64,000 nt of DNA from Taeniopygia guttata (Eukaryota; Chordata; Aves; Passeriformes; Estrildidae). The notes below the pieces were generated by a model. It saw only the letters and a program-made list of their open reading frames with translations. It did no database searches and was not told the origin of the DNA. The DNA is taken from contig NC_133024.1 of the NCBI RefSeq assembly GCF_048771995.1, forward strand, positions 114,853,501 to 114,917,500. The letters run 5' to 3'. This document shows, one piece after another, positions 50,401-58,100 of the stretch (the stretch's first letter is position 1; each line of letters opens with the position of its first letter). Made by a program: the position numbers and the translations under genes.

Positions 50401-52204
50401 TATCTCCCTGTCTTTATTCACCAAAGCCACAGCAGGAAAACTTGAGGTAAGAAGCAAGGGAATATTGAAAGGTTGAAATCTGAGAGCGGCAAACTCCATG
50501 GGGCAAAGCCTGAGTTTCTCTGATGGATTGTCACTGGAATTTCAGACATTTCTGGCAATTCTTCAGTTTATTTCTTGGTCTTGTAAGGTTTTCAGAAGAG
50601 CAGTGTTGAGCTTTGGTGTTTGCCTGTGCTCCCTGCATCCCTTTGGGGCTGGAGCACTGGCAAAGGCTGAGAGCACACGGGATCCGGGTGACATTCCTGC
50701 AGGAGGGGACACAGACATCCCTGTGCTCCTGTGCCTGGGCAGACTGAAGGCAGGGAGTGACTCTGGGCTGCACAAAACAGCAGGAGAATGTTCTTCAGTG
50801 TCTCCCTTGTTGGTTGTTTCTCCAAAGAGAGTGTGGAAAACCAGGTTTCCATGGAAAACCAGGTGTTGCCTGGCTTAAGACTACTCAGAGTTTTCTCCTT
50901 CTGGCTGCTTCAGGATGTTCCTGGAGCCTTTGGGGAGAATGTGCAGAGTGGAATGGACAGAAGGAGGTGGAGGGTTGGGAGCTGGGGGTTGGTTCCCTGT
51001 GGCCCCTGGTTGATGAGTCAGGAGGCAGTGGGAATGGGGAATGTCAGCCTGCCTGTGTTGCTTGCAGGGCTCGTTGCTGTGGGAGAGAAGGCCCAGAAGA
51101 GGTCCGGCCATTACGTGGTGATGAAGGATCTTTCAGGTGAGATTCTTGTCTGGAATAACGCAGTTCCCAGAGCGGGGTGGGCCCTGACCCTGGAATGTCT
51201 GTGTGCCAGGGAAGCACCCGGTGTCTGCGCTGATGGAGATCTGCAACAAGAGGAGGTGGACGCCCCCCGAGTTCGTGCTGGTGGATGACAGTGGGCCTGA
51301 TCACCGCAAACATTTCATCTTCAAGGTGGGTCTGGGCTGCCTGCCCCTGTGCTGCTTTCCCTCTGCCAGGGGTGAAATCCATGTTTCTGTTTGATAGAAA
51401 CACCTCACGGGGCTGGCTGAGGATGGTGGAGCCGTCTCGGTGCTGGAATGTGCAAGTCCTGTTCCTGGAAAGGCCAAACCGAGTCCCTGGAGCACTTTAT
51501 TCTGGGATCCCAGGGCTGGAGCCCCTCTGGAGCCAGGCTCGGAGAGCTGGGGGTGCTCACCTGGAGGACAGAAGGCTCCAGGGAGACCTCAGAGCTCCTT
51601 GCTGGGCCTAAAGGGGCTCCAGGAGAGCTGCAGAGGGATTGGGGACAAGACATGGAGGGGCAAAACACCAGGAGTGGCTTCTCACTGCCAGAGGGCAGGG
51701 CTGGCTGGGATCCTGGGAATTAGGAATTGTTCCCTGGCAGGATTGGCAGGCCCTGGCACGAGGTACCCACAGCAGCTGGGGCTGCCCCTGGGTCCCTGGC
51801 AGTGCCCGAGGCCAGGCTGGACAATGGGGCTTGGAGCAGCCTGGGGCAGTGGAAGATGTCCCTGCCCGTGGCCGGGGTGGAGTGGGATGAGATTTAAGGT
51901 CCCTCCCAACCCGAAGCACGGTGGGATGCCACAAAACATCCGTGCTGAGAGGCAGCCAGGGGTTCCGTGTGTCCCTAAAGAACTGCCCAGACTGTGCCTG
52001 GGGCAGCCACGGCCCCCTCGCTAACCCCTGGTTCCCCCGTGCCAGGTGAGAGTCAATGGCAACGAGTACAGGCCCACCTTTGCCAGCCTTAACAAGAAGC
52101 ACGCGAAAGCCACGGCGGCCACGGCGGCGCTGCAGGCCATGGGACTCGTACCAAAGGAAAGCATGGTCAATACCACCATGTTCAGGAGTGCCTCACACCG
52201 CTAA
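17319..52204 (+). CDS. SON: SON DNA/RNA-binding protein, 12 coding exons, 3584 aa
   Basis: SON is a nuclear-speckle scaffold and splicing cofactor that helps remove weak introns. Coding exons: 17319-17404, 18057-18220, 23177-32467, 33525-33685, 35144-35284, 36540-36731, 40841-40951, 41467-41583, 48267-48414, 51068-51136, 51210-51325, 52046-52204; every junction is GT-AG and the phases agree. Order in the protein: conserved N-terminus (MATNIEEILRSFVVSKFREI), Lys-rich stretch (about 104-145), long Ala/Glu/Thr-rich part, RS block 1 (about 1117-1545), acidic repeats (about 1546-2899), RS block 2 (about 2900-3178), conserved C-terminal tail with G-patch (about 3428-3470) and dsRNA-binding domain (about 3495-3575). 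Human SON is 2426 aa; the excess is in exon 3. The human MDSQMLAS-type repeats are absent and other repeats take their place. The N- and C-terminal parts match human closely, so identity is firm. Confidence 0.96.
18057..18220 (+). CDS. SON: SON exon 2
   Basis: Acceptor ttggttag, donor GTAATA. It encodes the conserved helix VQKIEEVLSGALGTELQ near its end, equivalent to human VQKIEEVLSGVLDTEL. It ends in phase 1. Confidence 0.95.
19355..20150 (-). mobile_element. CR1 LINE 3' region in SON intron 2
   Basis: Diverged reverse copy (or two merged copies) of about 0.8 kb: atagaaccccagaatatcct at its 3' end, then CR1-like segments to ggagccctgcagaaccccac. Confidence 0.75.
21050..21310 (+). mobile_element. 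CR1 LINE internal fragment, forward
   Basis: Forward CR1 segment (ggaggagctggagctgctgc, agaggaggctccaggatgag). It is the inverted partner of 21672-21804. Confidence 0.75.
21315..22650 (-). mobile_element. CR1 LINE, about 1.3 kb reverse copy
   Basis: The longest CR1 here. It runs from a gtggtttggattggaagagg 3' end through the characteristic cctgcaaacctgctgagggt and tgaagccatgctggttgttt segments. 5'-truncated, no intact reverse transcriptase frame seen. Confidence 0.82.
22710..22905 (+). mobile_element. CR1 LINE 3' end
   Basis: Forward copy: gtgggcaggccctggcacag to gttccatgactatgatac, about 270 bp upstream of SON exon 3. Confidence 0.88.
23177..32467 (+). CDS. SON: SON exon 3 (giant exon, residues 84-3181)
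   Basis: One uninterrupted 9291-bp exon from acceptor ttttttctag to donor GTAAGT. It encodes the Lys-rich region, an acidic low-complexity region, and RS, acidic and RS repeat blocks, ending in RSPKRLTDL, conserved with human. The human counterpart is about 6 kb; the excess is repeat DNA. Long minus-strand frames across it, including one of about 516 codons at 30636-32186, are mirror effects of the repetitive codons. Confidence 0.96.
23235..23365 (+). other. SON: SON lysine-rich segment
   Basis: Follows DEIPRKKAKKNKKHKSKK and continues as nearly pure Lys/Arg, ending in QPKESK. Human SON has the same block after DEIP. Such a block would serve nuclear import and nucleic-acid contact; that role is inferred. 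Confidence 0.85.
26275..27560 (+). repeat. SON: SON RS block 1: tandem basic units of about 27 codons
   Basis: About a dozen units of the type SSDRYRSKSRSVEKRLSS followed by RRSGRRRSR. Units between about 26620 and 27010 are nearly identical 81-bp repeats, implying recent expansion or homogenisation. Later units drift to Lys-rich forms (KSRSKSVEKK) and grade into the acidic array. The human RS region is single and C-terminal; a second, upstream RS block is not a feature I know from human SON. Confidence 0.93.
27561..31620 (+). repeat. SON: SON acidic repeat array, about 30-codon units
   Basis: The first part (to about 30560) has units like SPDGQELRSTPAEKTEVQEP followed by SLVPENEYS; the second (about 30560-31620) has about a dozen units like SSDEHESRSTTGEEAEDAEP followed by SLTAERRDST. 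Spacing is about 90 bp. Each retains the S-x-D...S-x-S-x-x-E-[KE] skeleton of the basic RS units on either side, so the three unit classes appear to share one ancestor. No fold is expected; Ser next to acidic residues suggests CK2-type phosphorylation, which is inference. Confidence 0.9.
31621..32450 (+). repeat. SON: SON RS block 2 (C-terminal RS domain)
   Basis: About four repeat units (ARQRSQSTSVEKTADKESSR type) and then an irregular SR/RS-dipeptide region ending just before RSPKRLTDL. This matches the position of the single RS domain of mammalian SON, which directs the protein to nuclear speckles. Confidence 0.92.
32468..33524 (+). other. SON: SON intron 3
   Basis: A 1.06-kb intron of unique sequence bounded by GTAAGT and ttttttag. 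I see no repeat or gene in it. Confidence 0.85.
33525..33685 (+). CDS. SON: SON exon 4
   Basis: Encodes DKAQLLEIAKANAAAMCAKS followed by GVPLPP, nearly identical to human, then a diverged linker and ELTE. It ends in phase 0 at GTGAGG. Confidence 0.95.
33788..33950 (-). mobile_element. CR1 LINE 3' end (different subfamily)
   Basis: Reverse copy of a second CR1 type: gctggaaaagccctcccagc, ccaggggacacctgcaggga. The same type recurs at 39935 and 54222. Confidence 0.78.
34165..34290 (-). mobile_element. CR1 LINE 3' end
   Basis: Reverse fragment: ggagttggaaggaacttcaa, ccatgggcaggagcacct. Confidence 0.78.
35144..35284 (+). CDS. SON: SON exon 5
   Basis: Encodes KCKKIAQ, VIVNKPHVSDEEEEE and FKLSEPKPIFFNLS, a strongly conserved part of the SON tail. 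Donor GTGAGT, phase 0. Confidence 0.95.
36540..36731 (+). CDS. SON: SON exon 6
   Basis: Encodes a Pro-rich start, then LSKEFPVSSGSQHRKKEADS and VYGEWVPV, as in human. It ends at GTAAGG (36732) in phase 0; the frame stays open into the intron (see the exon 6 extension). Confidence 0.95.
36732..37816 (+). other. SON: Candidate SON exon 6 extension with intronic poly(A) site
   Basis: If the GTAAGG donor at 36732 is not used, the frame continues 43 codons as a Lys/Arg-rich tail (starts VRKARRAYHIRKPKP, ends VVPNTALS) to a stop at 36861. About 950 bp of repeat-free, UTR-like AT-rich DNA follows, ending in a canonical AATAAA at 37811-37816 with a T/GT-rich stretch just beyond. The product would be about 3388 aa and lack the G-patch and dsRNA-binding domain. 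Human SON is known to make truncated isoforms lacking these domains; whether this is the orthologous event cannot be told here. Confidence 0.5.
37817..40840 (+). other. SON: SON intron 6, distal part
   Basis: Mostly unique AT-rich sequence with one CR1 3' end (about 39935-40335). No exon is recognised. The next exon follows the acceptor ttcctcctag. Confidence 0.75.
39935..40335 (-). mobile_element. CR1 LINE 3' end, 400 bp
   Basis: Reverse copy sharing aagccctcccagcccaggga with the 33788 and 54222 copies and extending upstream through ccttttctccaggctcagcc. Confidence 0.82.
40841..40951 (+). CDS. SON: SON exon 7
   Basis: Encodes CVDITTAMNDRAVAQKRLNE and FDLEAMCMLNRAQEQ, matching human VDISTAMSERALAQKRLSEN and the sequence after it. 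Phase 0 at both ends, donor GTAAGC. Confidence 0.95.
41467..41583 (+). CDS. SON: SON exon 8
   Basis: Encodes IDAWAQSNSIPGQFTGSTGA and ends in GPQAWIRK, as in human. Phase 0 at both ends, donor GTACAA. Confidence 0.95.
43585..43660 (+). mobile_element. CR1-like 3' terminal fragment
   Basis: ggccaggagttggactttga, cacttccaactcaggctgtt, then a TCTGTG-type tail. Confidence 0.6.
44795..44985 (+). mobile_element. CR1 LINE 3' end
   Basis: Forward copy: ggatccctggcagtgcccaa to cccaaaccagtctgggattc. Confidence 0.87.
45295..45385 (+). mobile_element. CR1-like 3' terminal fragment
   Basis: gggccaggagctggacttgg then gggtcccttcccactcagga. Confidence 0.6.
46236..46272. repeat. ATT/AAT microsatellite
   Basis: Near-perfect run of att and aat triplets. 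Confidence 0.9.
47453..47702 (+). other. SON: Candidate alternative last exon of SON
   Basis: A good acceptor (aacttgtttcag) ends at 47452. In phase 0, matching the end of exon 8, the frame reads GQILVAAFLPRSVPALLFTT and continues for 58 codons to a TAA at 47627-47629; AATAAA follows at 47697-47702. Splicing exon 8 to this exon would give about 3479 aa without G-patch and dsRNA-binding domain. A second possibility is a cassette exon of 80 bp using donor GTACGT at 47533, which would shift frame. Acceptor, phase, stop and poly(A) signal together make a terminal exon likely. Human SON has a comparable truncated isoform (SON E), but I cannot verify that the exons correspond. Confidence 0.55.
48267..48414 (+). 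CDS. SON: SON exon 9 (G-patch)
   Basis: Encodes DQFLRAAPVTGGMGAQLMRK and MGWREGEGLGKNKEG, the G-patch, with its glycine pattern intact, then VDFKTDRK. Phase 1 at the donor GTGAGT. G-patches bind nucleic acid or activate DEAH helicases. Confidence 0.96.
49220..49345 (+). mobile_element. CR1 LINE 3' end
   Basis: Forward copy: ggagcttggagcagcctggg to cacccaaaccattctgggat. Confidence 0.87.
49690..50030. repeat. AT-rich low-complexity tract in SON intron 9
   Basis: Runs such as atatattatgtatttaatat and taattattaaaatatc. No exon signals. Confidence 0.75.
51068..51136 (+). CDS. SON: SON exon 10
   Basis: Short 69-bp exon encoding GLVAVGEKAQKRSGHYVVMK and DLS, equivalent to human GLVAVGERAQKRSGNFSAAMKDLSG with two codons fewer. 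Phase 1 at both ends. Confidence 0.94.
51210..51325 (+). CDS. SON: SON exon 11 (start of dsRNA-binding domain)
   Basis: Encodes KHPVSALMEICNKRRWTPPE then FVLVDDSGPDHRKHFIFK: helix 1 and strands of a double-stranded-RNA-binding domain, nearly identical to human. Phase 0 at the end. Confidence 0.96.
51450..51935 (+). mobile_element. CR1 LINE 3' region in SON intron 11
   Basis: Forward copy of nearly 0.5 kb, from gtccctggagcactttattc to ggtccctcccaacccgaagc. It takes up most of the 720-bp intron. Confidence 0.87.
52046..52204 (+). CDS. SON: SON exon 12 (end of dsRNA-binding domain and stop)
   Basis: Encodes VRVNGNEYRPTFASLNKKHA and KATAATAALQAMGLVPK. The KKHAKATAA motif is the RNA-contacting helix of the domain. 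It ends FRSASHR with TAA at 52202-52204; human ends FRSASRR. Confidence 0.96.
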   Translation: MRVNGNEYRPTFASLNKKHAKATAATAALQAMGLVPKESMVNTTMFRSASHR

Positions 52205-52880
52205 GCTTGGCTTTACTGGGACACTGGTTCTGAGCATTGTACTCGGCACAAGAAATGGTATTTGCCCCTCTCATGTTGTAAATACATCGGCGATTCCCAC
52301 CTTGTAAAAACTGTACAGACACCCACAGGTTTTTCTTTTGTACCATCCAAATGTATTTAAATCATACTTAGTTTTTGGTATGTTTATATTGTTTACATTA
52401 GTGATGTAATTATTTCTTAAACGACTAAATCAGACGACAGACTCTGGAGGCATCAGAAATCCAGACCCTTGGCTGAAGCTCCTGCGGTTCAGAAGGTTGG
52501 CCCTTTGATAGAGTTTTGTAGTGGCTGCAGAGTTCCCTGGGCTCGGGGGGGTGCTGGGGACACCCGGGGGCCGTGCCCGGGCGCTGCCCCTCGGTGCCAC
52601 CCGTGCCCCGGGACCGCCGGAGCCGCGGGCGCTGCCGGAGGGATGCGGAGATTTCGGACACGACCCGGCCCGGCCTCCTGGCGGCCCCGGGAGGGGGACC
52701 TGGGGCCGCTCTTCCCAACCAGTGAATCCACTGCCTGATGCCGATTGTACGGATTTGTGGTTCATGTGAATTTTAAACTCTTAACAGATCTACAACTGGA
52801 TTTGGGGGGAGGGAGGGGGTAGAATGACGCTTCAATTGTTGTACCCAACTTGGTCAATAAAGCAGCACAAGTTCATAATC
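52205..52880 (+). other. SON: SON 3' untranslated region
   Basis: AT-rich and UTR-like up to about 52530, interrupted by a GC-rich block at about 52540-52720, then AT-rich to the poly(A) signal. Cleavage is expected about 15-25 bp after the AATAAA at 52856. Confidence 0.75.
52856..52861 (+). terminator. SON: SON poly(A) signal
   Basis: Canonical AATAAA 652 bp after the SON stop codon, followed by T-rich sequence. Confidence 0.8.
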
Positions 52881-53637
52881 TTCACCCCTGGTCAGTAAAC
52901 AGTAATTCCAATGGATGCCAAGCCAGGAAACAGGAATTTAAATACCCCAGAATGCCTTCTGCAAGAAACACGTATGATACAGAAGTGGCTTTGTGAGGAT
53001 TCTCAACAGCCATTGGGGTGGCAGGAGCAGGTCTGGTTGTTTTCATTTGCTTTGAACTTTATTAAATAACTCCTTGGGATGAAATGTTTCCATAAGGATC
53101 CTCTGCTCTCAGGGGGCCTGATCCAGAGTTTGGGCAGTTGAACAGTGGGAGAGGATGTAGAAAGCTTTTCCTGCTTTTTAGTTTATTTTTTATTTAAGAA
53201 GCATTAATCTCTGATCTGTGTGCACGGGGGATGGGAAGGGGCAGTGCACCCTCCCTGAGGGATCTGAGTCAGGAGCAGGCTGCCAGGATTTCTGCACTGG
53301 GGTCGCTCAGGGGCTTGTCCCAGACAAGTCTCTGTGAGGTGTGAACCTGAGCTGGGTTTGGGGACAGAACAAACCCAGCCAGGCTGCTCGGGCCTCACCT
53401 GAGGGACCCTTTGGCCATGGGCCCATGGAGCTGAGGAATTCCTGGTACCCGGAGCCGTGTGGATCCCGTCAGTGGCACAGAACATGGAGTCTCCTTGCCC
53501 TGCAGGGACAAGGGTTGGTGTTTCCCGTGCAGCAGGGAATTGGGGTTGGTTTGGAGACAGAAAAGCCCCTCTGAGTCTGTCCAAGCGCTCTGGAAATGCT
53601 TCAGTTGATCTTCATTTCATGGACGTTGTTGTCTTGA

Positions 53638-53643
53638 ATTAAA
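53638..53643 (+). terminator. SON: Possible distal SON poly(A) signal
   Basis: ATTAAA followed at once by a T-rich run and a GT-rich stretch (ggtctgtgac). It could serve a longer SON 3' UTR. Moderate-to-low support. Confidence 0.35.
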
Positions 53644-54221
53644 CTTTTTTCCCTTTGGCATCTCGCCTTTGGTCTGTGACTAAATGTGTGGAGCTTGTCC
53701 TGGGAAGTGCCTGGGAGGTGTGAAAACCCCAGGAGCTCTGGGAGGAGCTGCCCTGGGGGTGTCAGGCTCCACCCCGGGGCTGGGAGCAGCTCAAACCTGG
53801 CAGCTGCTGAGGATTCTCTCCATGGCAGCTCAGAATTCACAGCTGGACACGATCAAATTTGGGAATGTACAAGCCCCTCTACTGGTTTTGTTCTTTTTTT
53901 CTGTAATCCCCGTTTCCCATGCATAAGGTAAAGATGTGAGTTCTCTCCTAGCAGCAGAGAGATGCAGTCCCACTAAAGACTCCATTTGAAAAGTAACTGT
54001 TGGGCAAGGTCTTCAGTAAGAAACTGCAGATTATAGAAATACGGCTGGAGAGCACAAACACAAGTTGGTTCTACTTCCCACTCAGCTTTGGCATTCCCTG
54101 CTGCAGGAATGTGCTCAGCCAAGAGCTGTGGAAAAGCGACAGACTCCCCAAAATGCCTGGGACCCCTCTACCTGCAGGGAAACACGCAGAGCCCCTGCTC
54201 AGACCCTGCTCCTCTGTGTAT

Positions 54222-54410
54222 GATCCATGGAATCCCTGGAGTTGGAAAAGCCCTCCCAGCCCAGGGAGTCCCAGCTGGGCCCCATGCCCACCTTGTCCCC
54301 AGCCCAGAGCACTCAGTGCCACCTCCAGGGGACACCTGCAGGGATGGGCACTCCAAACCCCCCTGGAGGTGCCAAGGCCTGGCCACCCTTCCCTCCTGCT
54401 CAGGGGCTGC
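54222..54410 (-). mobile_element. CR1 LINE 3' end (second subfamily)
   Basis: Reverse copy: ggagttggaaaagccctccc, cagtgccacctccaggggac. Nearly identical over about 120 bp to the 33788 and 39935 copies. Confidence 0.8.
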
Positions 54411-54634
54411 AGCAAATTTAATTCCTCCCCTTGTTCCCCTCCAGGCCGGGTTTTGTAGGCCTGGGTGGGTGTGGGAGCTCTGAGCAGCTCTGGGGCTCTC
54501 TGATCTCCATTCCTCCCTGCGGACTTTGAAGATGACCCCAACCCAAGAGGTGCCACACACCAGGTGCAGCTACTGAGGGTGGCAGGGGCTGTGAACAGTC
54601 TGAGAAGGGATTTTGCCAAGAATTCCACCCATCC

Positions 54635-54720
54635 ATAGCATCCCAGAAGGGTTGGGCTGGAAGGGACCTTAAAAACTCATCTGGTTCTTATTCCCTGCCC
54701 TGGCGGGGTTCTAGTTCCAG
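54635..54720 (-). mobile_element. CR1 LINE 3' terminal fragment
   Basis: Reverse fragment: gcatcccagaagggttgggc then tggaagggaccttaaaaact. Confidence 0.72.
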
Positions 54721-54814
54721 CCTGGTTATGAGTTCCTGCCCCAAGCAGGAGCAGAAATTCCTTACTTGGAACAGGTTTGTGTGCGTGCGGAAGAGCAACC
54801 TGCCAGGGGCAAAC

Positions 54815-55012
54815 CAGACCAATAAAACCACGTTTTATTAAAAAAACCCTTTCTACATTAAAAAATACGTCCAAGGCCTTTCCCCTCCTTTCCTTCCAAG
54901 CCCTTGGAAGTGTTCCAGTGCAGTGGCTGTGTGGGGTGTCCCTCCTGCCCTGCCCGAGCTCAGCACCTGCAGCCCTGGGAGGGGTGTCCTGCTCCATGGA
55001 CCGGCAGCATCC
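54815..55012 (-). other. DONSON: DONSON 3' untranslated region
   Basis: Short 3' UTR after the stop at 55013, ending near the minus-strand poly(A) signal AATAAA (54839 to 54834). A plus-strand AATAAA also lies at about 54821-54826, so the two strands could terminate within a few bases of each other. Confidence 0.7.
54834..54839 (-). terminator. DONSON: DONSON poly(A) signal
   Basis: AATAAA on the minus strand, about 175 bp after the DONSON stop codon. Confidence 0.75.
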
Positions 55013-55150
55013 CTAGGCCTTCCAGGTGTAGGTGTAATCCTTCATCTCCAGCAAGCGGATGGAGGATTTCCCCAGAGTCGGACACTGCTGCAGCTGATCC
55101 AAAGTCTTGGGGTGCAGCCCGCAGGCGGGCAGGTCCTGCTGCACATCCTC
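55013..55150 (-). CDS. DONSON: DONSON exon 10 (last)
   Basis: Reads [20 protein letters not shown] then [19 protein letters not shown], ending WKA with TAG at 55015-55013. Human ends LRDYIYNWRS. Confidence 0.94.
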   Translation of the reverse strand, partial: EDVQQDLPACGLHPKTLDQLQQCPTLGKSSIRLLEMKDYTYTWKA

Positions 55151-58100
55151 CTGCAGAGGGCACACACCGAGTCGGGGTTCTGCGGGGCGCTCCCGTTACC
55201 CGCTGCTGAGGGAGGAGGAGCCCCAGGGGCGATCCCGGGAATCCCGGTGCGAAGGGAAGGTCCCGGGGGTGCTGCTCACCTGGGCCGGGGCCGGGCGGGC
55301 GTTGAAGGCGGCGCTGGGCTCGTGGGGGCTGAGCAGGGCGCGGAAGGAGCCGCGCTGCGCCGGGCCCAGCACCATTGTCAGGGCGTGCAGGGCGTGCGGC
55401 AGGACCGGCCCCAGCACCTCCAGGCTGAACACGTCCTCGAAGCCGCCCTGCGCCCGGGCGCGGCCGCTGACGGTGCGAGCCTGGGGCGGAACGGCGCCGT
55501 TAGTGCCACAGCACCACGGCCGGGACGAGCTGTCACAGCCCCAGCACCACCGTGCTGAATTTTGCTAAAAATGCAAACACTTGGCAATATTGCCCACTAC
55601 CGTGCAGTGCACGAGGTTTTACTGTGCCTGTAACAACTCCTAAAATGTATCCCCTGGACTGCAGGGATGCTGTAGGGATTGGGAAGTGCACAAGAGCAGG
55701 ATGAACTTCTCTGGTGGAACAAGTAGCTCATCCTGCTCTTACTGGGAAGAAATTTGGGTTAGATATAGGGAAAGAATTCTCGGCTGTAGGGTGAGGAAGC
55801 CCTGGCACAGCTGTGGCTGCTCCTGGATCCCTGGAAGTGTCCAAGGTCAGCCTTGGAACAGCCTGGAACCTTGGAACAACCTGGGATGGTGGAAGGTGTC
55901 CCTGGCCATGGCAGGGGTTGGCACTGGGATGATCCTGAAGGTCCCTCCCAATCCAAACCATCCCTTGCAGGAACAGAAGGTGAGCTGTGGCTCAGGGGCT
56001 CCTCGAGCAAGGGGCTGGGATAGTCTGAGACCCCACAAGATCTGGGGAGAATCTTAACAACCGTTTTCCCTCTGGGCAGCTCTGCACAGCCTCTTGTCTC
56101 TCGGGAGGTGAGGAAAGGGAAGGCTGGGATTCCAGTTCAGCGCAGGGATGTGTTGTAGGGATTTGGGAACGGGCTGTGCCTGCAAACAAACTGCTGACTC
56201 AGGCTTTAGCCAAAAAAATCCCGCTGTGCTGCCTGAGGGAAAGTTCACCAAGTCAGGGTGAGGAAACTGCTTTCCCTAGGTAAGGAAGCTGCTTCCTCGC
56301 CCTCCCCGGAGCCAGCCTGTGCCTCACCTTGAGCGTCTGCATGGTCCCGCCCCGGAAAGCCACCGGGGACAGCAGCGTCGGGGGCAGCCCCGCCTGCGGC
56401 CCCGCCGCCGCCACCAGGCTGCGGCAGCTGATCAGGAAATTCAGCAGCGTGAAGGTGTTGCTGCCTCTCACCAGCACCAGCGACTCGGGTCTGTGATCCA
56501 CCTGCACCTCGTGCTTCTCCTTGCGCCTGGGGAGCCAGTCAAGGGAAAGCCACGGCGCAGAGGGAAGCATCCATGTGCCAAAAAGCTGGACCAATGAGCC
56601 CCCCCACACCCCACCTGACCAAAATCCCCAGCACCAAACCCCACCCAGCTTTGCACCCATCCAGATATGCTCTTCAGCTGTTAAGCAGCATCTTAATCCT
56701 GGCTTCAAATCCTAGAAATATTGGCAAAGTAACTAAAAAGAAAATGCAATCTCTCATAACGCGCAGGAATGTGAGGATTCATATTTGGAAAACAGCACTG
56801 TAACAGCTGCAGGGTTTTCTGGTGTCACACATCTGGAAGATCAAAGGAAGGATACATTTGGATAGAAATAGTATCTGGTTTCTTCACCTTGTCTTGAACT
56901 CCCATCTCCTCAAGCCAAGAGAAGCTTCCATCATCATCATCATCACTGGGAGTTGGTTCCCTGGAGACACAAGGGTGAGTGTTAGGAGGGCAGTGCCTCC
57001 GAGGAAGGTTTTCCACATGGACTGTGCAGGAGCCTGGAATTCCAGCACTGCACAACTGTGGGTAATAGAAAGATAGAAACTTCCACAGATTCAGGAGGGT
57101 TTGATCTGCAGCCTTGGAAGGAGCTTGGATTGATGTAAAAATAAAGTACATTATTAAGTAGAATAACAGACATTAAGAACAAAGAACGGACATTACGTAG
57201 AAAAATCATGAACTTATTTTCTATAATTTTAAGTGAGAATATACCTTAAGTAAGTGAGAAACTGTATTGATAAGATGGTGAAGGGCTTATAAGTATATTA
57301 TAATTATATATTATAATTGGTTATATATAATTGGGTGTGGTAGTATAGAGTAAGTAAGAGTTTAGAAGTTTTAAATGAAGCATCTGTGTGTATGTGAGTT
57401 AGAAACCCATTAGACAAAAGTATCTGCGGTGCAGCAGAAGTAAGCAAAGGTGATAGGTTAGGAAAGCAAAACAAACCCTGTGGCAGCTGTCTGCTGGGTT
57501 AGAAAGTTCTATATTGCCTTGTAACAAAGGAACTTGTTACTTTGAGCTATGGCCGAATGCTTGCTCCTCTAAAATCTCACCCTCTGAGATGGTGTTTATC
57601 TGAGCAATGAATGGACGGTCCCATCCCTTTATTACAAAGGGTGACACCGATACACAACGCTGTTGCTTACCCTGTAACAAGGCTGTTACTTACCCTGTAA
57701 CAAAGCTGTTACTTACCCTGTAACAAAGCTGTTACTTACCCTGTAACATCACTGTTGCTTACCCTGTAACAAGGCTGTTACTTACCCTGTAACAAGGCTG
57801 TTACTTACCCTGTAACAACGCTGTTACTTACCCTGTAACAAGGCTGTTACTTACCCTGTAACAACGCTGTTACTTACCCTGTAACAAGGCTGTTACTTAC
57901 CCTGTAACAAGGCTGTTACTTACCCTGTAACAACGCTGTTACTTACCCTGTAACATTACTGTTGTTTACCCTGTAACATTGCTGTTGCTTACCCTGTAAC
58001 ATCGCTGTTGCTTACCCTGTAACAAGGCTGTTACTTACCCTGTAACAACGCTGTTACTTACCCTGTAACAACGCTGTTGCTTACCCTGTAACATTGCTGT

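Larger units (their letters stand above)
52881..54814. other. SON-DONSON tail-to-tail spacer
   Basis: Unique DNA plus CR1 pieces at about 54222-54410 and 54635-54720. No gene is recognised; open frames of 60-185 codons here fall largely over CR1 or lack any family resemblance. Confidence 0.6.
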
